Source: Pengzhenrongella frigida
GTDB lineage: Bacteria; Actinomycetota; Actinomycetes; Actinomycetales; Cellulomonadaceae
Direction of reading: 5' to 3'
Assembly: GCF_004168625.1 (NCBI RefSeq)
Contig: NZ_SDWW01000013.1
Coordinates: 29,564-93,563, forward strand
DNA: 64,000 nucleotides
A program made the position numbers and the translations under genes. Shown piece after piece: positions 61,955-64,000 of the stretch (positions are counted from its first letter, which is position 1; each line of letters begins with the position of its first letter). The notes beneath the pieces were generated by a model, which made no database searches, was not told where the DNA came from, and saw only the letters and a program-made list of their open reading frames with translations.

Positions 61955-64000
61955 CTACGCCGGGGTGATCGGGGTGAGGTGGTCGGCGGTCACGCTGACC
62001 CGGACCGTGGCGTCGGTGGCGTCCGCGACCTGAACCGCGAGGACGACGCTCGCGGTGGCACCCGGCGTGAGGTCCCCGAGCCCGCACTGGAGCCCGCCCT
62101 CCGCGGGGGTGCACGGGGAGCCGTCGTCGGGCACGACTCCGGCAGGCAGCTCGACGGTCGCGCTCACGTTCAGCGCGGTCGCAGAGCCGGTGTTCTGCAC
62201 CGCGAAGGCAACCGCGCCCGACCCGTCGTCGTCGACGATCAGGGTCGGCGCACCGCCCGCGGCGAAGTCGAGCACGGGGGCGAGCACCGGTGCCGGCGAG
62301 ACCGTGAGCGGGACGTCGGTGCGGCCCGCCTCGGCGCCGTCGCGCAGGACCGACACGGCGAGCACGGCCTGGCCGACGGCGGCCCCGTCGCTCGCCCGCA
62401 GGGTCAGCGGCAGCGGCGCCGCCGTGCGGGGGGCGACGTCATCGGTCGCGCACCGAAGCTCGTGCGGATCGGCCCCCTCGCGGCAGGTCCAGCTCCCCGC
62501 CGCGGTGCCGTCCCACCGGATCCCGGCGGGCAGTCGGACGTCGAGGCCCACCCCGCGCGCGTCCAGCCCACCCGCGTTGCGGATCGGCAGCATGACGGTG
62601 ACCGCGTCTCCCACGGTCAACACCGCGCCTGGCACCACCGGGTCGAGGGTGATCCGTGCCGGCGCGGGCGCGATCGTGGCGCGTGCGACGACGGAGGGCC
62701 TCGCCTCGCCGCTGACCACCGTGAACGTGAGATCTGCCTCGGTCACGGCGACCTCCTCCGCCACCCAGATCTCGAGGCTGAGGCTTCCCCCGGCCGACCC
62801 CGACAGCTCGGCGACGGTGCACACGACGGTGGTGACCCCCTCGGTCCCGCACACCCAGGGCAGGTCGGTCGGGGTCGGCAGGTTGGTGTACCCGAACCCG
62901 GCGGGGAGCACGAGCTCGGCCCGGAGGTCCCGCGCGGGCGACTGCCCGGAGTTCGCGATGCTGAACGACACCACGCCGCTGCTCCCGGCGGTCAGCGCCA
63001 CGGCGCTCGCCGGAGCGGCGACCGTCAGCTCGGCCGGGGTCGGTGGCGGGTCGGGGGCGGGGGGCGGGTCCGGTGCTGGCGGCGGCGGGTCGGGGGTGGG
63101 AACAGGGGTCGGGGTGGGGGTGGGGGTGGGAACAGGGGTCGGGGTCGGTGCGGGGACTGGGGTCGGGGCCGGCGGCGTGGCCGGAGCTTCGGGTGCGGCA
63201 ATGGCATCGGCGGCCGAGGCGTCGTCGGGCTCGGACGCCGACCTGGTGCCTCCTGCCGAGTCCGCCGAGTCCTCGGGTGGTGCGCCCACGGTCTCGATCA
63301 GCTCGATGGCGCTCGACTCCGCCGGAGTCTCGCCCGCGCCGACCGGCACCTCCGCGCCCGGGAGCGCCTCGCCGGCGCCCGCGGCCTCGAGGAGCTCGTC
63401 TGCCAGCGCACCGGCGGTCTCGGTCGGGGTCGCCTGCGGGGCGGCAAGGACCTGGCCCGGGTCGGCGCCGATCATCGGGCCGGCCGCTCCCGCGATCGCC
63501 AGGGATCCGGCCACCAGCCCGGCTGCCATCGCGCCCACGACGCTCAGCGGGATGCCCGCGACGAAAGCCGCGATCCCGCCGGTGGCCGCGGCCGCTCCGG
63601 TGGCCGTTCCCACGGCGACTGCCGTTCCGGCGACGGCGCCGGCCGTGACCGCCGCACCCGTGACGGTTGCGGCCGCGGTGCCTGCCGCCACCGCTGCCGT
63701 CCCCGCGGTGACCGCCGCGGTCCCGCTCGCCACGCCAAGAGCGGCACCCGTCCCGGCTGCGGTCGCCCCCACTGTTGCCGCCGCCGCCGCGCTCGCGGTC
63801 GCAGCACCCGCCGTCGCAGCACCTGCCGTCGTCGCGGCCATGCCGGCGGTCGCCGCAACGGAACCCGCGCCAGCCGTGGCCGCCGCCGCACCGGCCGAGG
63901 CCGCCGCCGTCGTCGCACCCGTGACCGACGCGCCCGTGACTGCCGCGCCGGAGGCCGCTGCACCCGTCGCTGTCGCACCGGTCGCCGAGCCGAGCGCGGC
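61955..64000 (-). CDS. Large Ala-rich surface protein with DUF11/CARDB-like repeats (N-terminus outside window)
   Basis: The frame is open from the stop at 61955 to the right edge, so at least 681 codons are visible and the start lies beyond. An internal ATG at 63841 is not the true start, since the same Ala/Gly/Thr composition continues upstream. Next come an Ala/Gly/Thr-rich part, a hydrophobic segment (IPLSVVGAMAAGLVAGSLAI), an acidic linker, a Pro/Thr stretch (PTPTPVPTPTPT, PPPAPDPPPAPDPP) and three Ig-like repeats of about 110 residues (each with a Gly-rich VVSFSIANSGQ / VTVMLPIRNAGG / VAFAVQNTGSA strand). It is a large secreted or surface protein of unknown role. Confidence 0.72.
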   Translation of the reverse strand, partial: AALGSATGATATGAAASGAAVTGASVTGATTAAASAGAAAATAGAGSVAATAGMAATTAGAATAGAATASAAAAATVGATAAGTGAALGVASGTAAVTAGTAAVAAGTAAATVTGAAVTAGAVAGTAVAVGTATGAAAATGGIAAFVAGIPLSVVGAMAAGLVAGSLAIAGAAGPMIGADPGQVLAAPQATPTETAGALADELLEAAGAGEALPGAEVPVGAGETPAESSAIELIETVGAPPEDSADSAGGTRSASEPDDASAADAIAAPEAPATPPAPTPVPAPTPTPVPTPTPTPTPVPTPDPPPPAPDPPPAPDPPPTPAELTVAAPASAVALTAGSSGVVSFSIANSGQSPARDLRAELVLPAGFGYTNLPTPTDLPWVCGTEGVTTVVCTVAELSGSAGGSLSLEIWVAEEVAVTEADLTFTVVSGEARPSVVARATIAPAPARITLDPVVPGAVLTVGDAVTVMLPIRNAGGLDARGVGLDVRLPAGIRWDGTAAGSWTCREGADPHELRCATDDVAPRTAAPLPLTLRASDGAAVGQAVLAVSVLRDGAEAGRTDVPLTVSPAPVLAPVLDFAAGGAPTLIVDDDGSGAVAFAVQNTGSATALNVSATVELPAGVVPDDGSPCTPAEGGLQCGLGDLTPGATASVVLAVQVADATDATVRVSVTADHLTPITPA

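Overview
The window is 64 kb of very GC-rich DNA (visibly above 70%) with densely packed genes on both strands. It looks like the chromosome of an actinomycete, most likely order Micrococcales (a Cellulomonas/Actinotalea-like organism). Supporting signs are an RskA-type anti-sigma pair, two LLM flavin/F420-type oxidoreductases, an RNase J, a MecA-like class B PBP, a LytR_C protein, DUF6458 and DUF4397 proteins, GTG starts, and many promoters whose -10 box lies 6-7 nt before the start codon (leaderless mRNAs). I see no phage, insertion sequence, CRISPR array or integrative element. The gene content reads as ordinary chromosome; the less familiar material is regulatory (structured leaders, hairpin repeats) and in low-complexity secreted proteins.

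Layout. 0-9.4 kb: a truncated GNAT acetyltransferase, two small membrane proteins, a LolA/RseB-like exported protein in operon with an ABC exporter, divergent from a response regulator/histidine kinase pair, then a 7TM-PAS-GGDEF diguanylate cyclase and a secreted PTDV-repeat protein. 9.6-18.4 kb: a coiled-coil hypothetical, glutathione peroxidase, an iron-box-controlled siderophore-interacting protein, an LLM oxidoreductase, a membrane-anchored beta-propeller, a GyrI-like protein behind a candidate structured leader, a second two-component system and a photolyase. 18.5-27 kb: two paralogous GGDEF-EAL proteins flank a LapA-like protein, a hairpin-repeat block, a PH-domain protein and a copper/haem operon (membrane protein, CopC, PCuAC, Tat-exported DyP peroxidase). 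27-41 kb: pgi, a PDZ serine protease, an S4 RNA-binding protein, a MecA-like PBP, a sigma factor followed by a collagen-like membrane protein, an ArsR/permease/thioredoxin/TDT cassette, and a DUF4397/class F sortase/ECF sigma/RskA operon.

41-64 kb: RNase J with a strong terminator, a ParB-like small protein with a LytR_C protein, a uracil permease, a DUF4190 protein, a GT-C glycosyltransferase, a second LLM oxidoreductase, DUF1684 plus a coupled unknown, a secreted HNH nuclease with an excalibur motif, a TetR/MMPL efflux pair, tRNA-Ser(CGA), a sirtuin, tadA, upp, metNIQ, an NAD(P)-binding reductase, and the C-terminal part of a large Ala-rich, Ig-repeat surface protein that runs off the right edge.

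The genes form many independent small modules. Recurrent themes are envelope/surface function (sortase, PBP, CopC, repeat proteins), cyclic-di-GMP signalling (three proteins), and translational coupling through 1-4 nt overlaps. The observations most worth a second look are the consistent TANNNT-N6/7-RTG promoter layout, the three-helix structure just upstream of the GyrI-like gene, the six-copy hairpin repeat after lapA, and the sigma factor/collagen-like protein pair.
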